Assembly (NCBI GenBank): GCA_034766995.1
Contig: CM068319.1
Span: 17,197,422 to 17,261,421 of the forward strand
Length of the DNA: 64,000 nucleotides
Source: Acanthacorydalis orientalis
Lineage: Eukaryota; Arthropoda; Insecta; Megaloptera; Corydalidae
Reading direction: 5' to 3'
Below are positions 53,226 through 64,000 of this stretch, one piece after another (the first letter of the stretch is position 1; every line of letters begins with the position of its first letter). Below the pieces are notes generated by a model. The model saw only the letters and a list, made by a program, of their open reading frames with translations. It searched no databases and had not been told where the DNA came from. A program made the translations under genes and the position numbers.

Positions 53226-55053
53226 TTAATAAACAGTGTTTCACAAGAAAATTCGCACATTTACAGCAGTTCTAAAAGTGAATTTGCGGCTCTACAAAAT
53301 GTGACTCATACAAGGATTTATTTTGTTATCTGTACATCCGTTCAGACAATGTCGATACGAATAATATTCAACAATCAGTATTGGTCAATATGATTTTATA
53401 CACAGATATATTTTACAGTAATGTACATACTTTATTTAATTGCTGTTCAATAAAATTTATCCTAAAGATATTTAAATCACTGATTTAACATTACCAGTGA
53501 TATTGGCAAATAAAATCGATGTCTGTACATAAAATAACGCTTAATTAGATGCATGTGAATCAAATCCACATTTATTTAACGAATACAGCATCGAAATCGT
53601 ACTAAAATATTTCATATAGAATTAAAAACAATTCGAAATATTTTTAAGAAATCAAAGAATGGAAAACAAATTAAAAAAATATAAATCATATAATTCGGGG
53701 ATTGTCAGCCTGCCATGCGCACAATACTATATTATATAAAAGGCGTGGAATTATCCAACACTCCTGTTTAAATTAAAACATCAAATATATTAATTAAACA
53801 TATTGATAAACTTTACATCAAAATGATAATTACTGAACGTATAATATTTGCATTATTAATAATTCAAATATTTAAAATATGACATCTAACGATGAGAAAA
53901 AATGTTTATTTTATATTTTCATATGAAAATGATAATCATATTAGGCAAATCCCGTTATTATTGTAAATAATAATAAAAATTACACTGACTACTCGTCTCG
54001 AAAATAGCCTTTTTGTGGCGATACATCAACATATACTAAATGGTAAATAAATAAAAAAATGTTTAAGTGGCGCTGGTATATGTCATACTGGCACATTATA
54101 TCCCAAAAAAAAATAAAAATAATATAAATATAAATTATATATTGTCAATAATGTTATTGTAAAAGTCGAAACGATACAGTGCTATAACATGAAGTAAATT
54201 AAAAAAATAATTAGTATTAACAAACAGTATCCCTTCTATCATTTATTTCAAAATATTTATAGTTTTACATAGGGAAAAAAGAGAAGTTCTGTTTAAAACA
54301 AGTATAGAATCGACATACAGCGAATAATTCAAATAAAATTAATTTCTAGAACACAACGTACTTACATTCATAAATCTGTTTCTATAAAACAAACAATGTT
54401 TATTTGGCAATAACTTGAATTTTGTACAAAAATATTCAAATATTTACTATGACACATGCACTGTATAAACGTGTGAATAGATTTCTTAACATGAAACTAT
54501 TACATTACCTATTTACCATGAATGTGAATATATATTTATGTAACGCATTTAAACCTACGTTATGGCATAATCTATAAAATAGTGGCTGCGTTTATTGTTT
54601 GACAGACGGAATAGTACAATATTGATAATCTTCTCAACGATACGAAAAGCACGTCACAAAATTTCAATTCTAAAAGATGCATATGAAATATTTAGCAAGT
54701 TTATAGAATGAATTATGTAGCATTGACGGACTAATTAAAAGCGCATATTTCTGAACATTACGGTGAATGAAATTTTAGAAAGGTCATCGATCTTCAAATA
54801 CGTGAAATCTTTATTAAATAGTTCTGTTTTACAACAACAAACGGTTTGTAACGAATAACTAGTAATAATTATATATTTCAAAATCATTGAAATAAATTCT
54901 ATATAAAGCATAGAGTGATCTGAATTACTAATAACATTTAAATATTCCGAAAAATATAATCGAATTCACATTTACTGATTCGAATTTTCTCATTATTTTC
55001 GAATTCACATAAATAAATAATATTATTAAAATATTTCCAAGTAAGTGTACATA

Positions 55054-55107
<54 letters not shown>

Positions 55108-55407
55108 GAATAGGCCCAGTTTTCTTTTATATATAAAAACGGAATCTGAATTGTTCATTTCTATAACTTCACATACTTTGTTCCAAATTACTAAGTATAT
55201 ATAATACATATAAACAATAACAGAAAAACAAATTACATTAAATATTCAAAATATTTGGCTCAGTCTCGATTTGGACTGCTAAATAAGAAACATACTCTGT
55301 ACGAAACTTACATTTACCACAGACAATATTGTAACTAATCTCGGCCGTACGCTTCTCTCATCCGATCCGATCATGTTTGTTTTTTTTTTTTATATTCCAT
55401 TTTTCTC

Positions 55408-63956
<8,549 letters not shown>

Positions 63957-64000
63957 CTGAAGAAAATCGATTATGATACTTCATAGTCAAATACTGCGTT

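Larger units (their letters stand above)
35654..55407. other. Region between the candidate exon and neprilysin
   Basis: Besides listed elements it has TA tracts at 36161-36207, 37347-37432, 37770-37831, 39541-39588, 42538-42588, 42766-42832, 43521-43562, 44728-44781, 45731-45776, 46828-46886, 49135-49203, 51381-51432 and 55061-55105. The stretches 39950-42530 and 49210-51370 are AT-rich and featureless to me. The 3' untranslated region of the neprilysin transcript must lie at the right end of this interval. Confidence 0.6.

Overview
The window is AT-rich eukaryotic nuclear DNA, most likely from an arthropod and probably an insect. The evidence is spliced genes with small exons and introns of up to about 6.6 kb, mariner, hAT, piggyBac-like and RTE/craft-type repeats of the kinds common in insects, and a eukaryotic tRNA-Gly. 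I cannot name the species. (TA)n microsatellites occur about once per kilobase, and nearly all long open frames made of Y-I-Y-I are translations of them.

Two protein genes are recognisable, both on the minus strand. At the left end (152-13351) lie the first three coding exons of a sulfonylurea-receptor (SUR-type ABCC) gene; they encode TMD0 and the start of the L0 linker, and the rest lies beyond base 1. At the right end (55408-63956) lie the last seven coding exons of a neprilysin-like M13 metallopeptidase; they encode the catalytic C-terminal 427 residues, and the 5' part lies beyond base 64000. In both genes the splice phases join without error. Two further minus-strand exon-like frames (35418-35653 and 23342-23492) could be last exons of unidentified genes. 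A tRNA-Gly(GCC) gene sits on the plus strand inside a SUR intron. A CpG-richer patch at 22370-22620 is a candidate promoter or 5' exon for the SUR transcript.

The rest is intron and intergenic DNA filled with mobile-element remnants. Elements with terminal repeats and target duplications I could locate are: hAT-type at 9914-10269, 11014-11724, 12111-12713, 19575-19848, 32133-32838 and 36548-37307; mariners at 28491-29049, 38713-39531 and 60936-61767; a piggyBac-like element at 46928-47570; and a TTAA-flanked element at 52512-53225. RTE/craft-like non-LTR fragments lie at 28240-28395, 29430-29837 and 63105-63328. Three unnamed interspersed families, here called A, B and C, recur through the window: A is a fold-back repeat with seven copies, B a non-palindromic repeat with seven copies, and C a fold-back repeat bounded by (TA)n and (CT)n.

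I see no evidence of a dedicated new gene system. The most unusual signals are a tRNA gene with a changed T-loop base enclosed by hAT insertions, a composite hAT with a duplicated right end, a mariner that kept perfect ends and only its DNA-binding domain, the fixed polarity of (CT)n-(TA)n compound microsatellites, and the unnamed repeat families.
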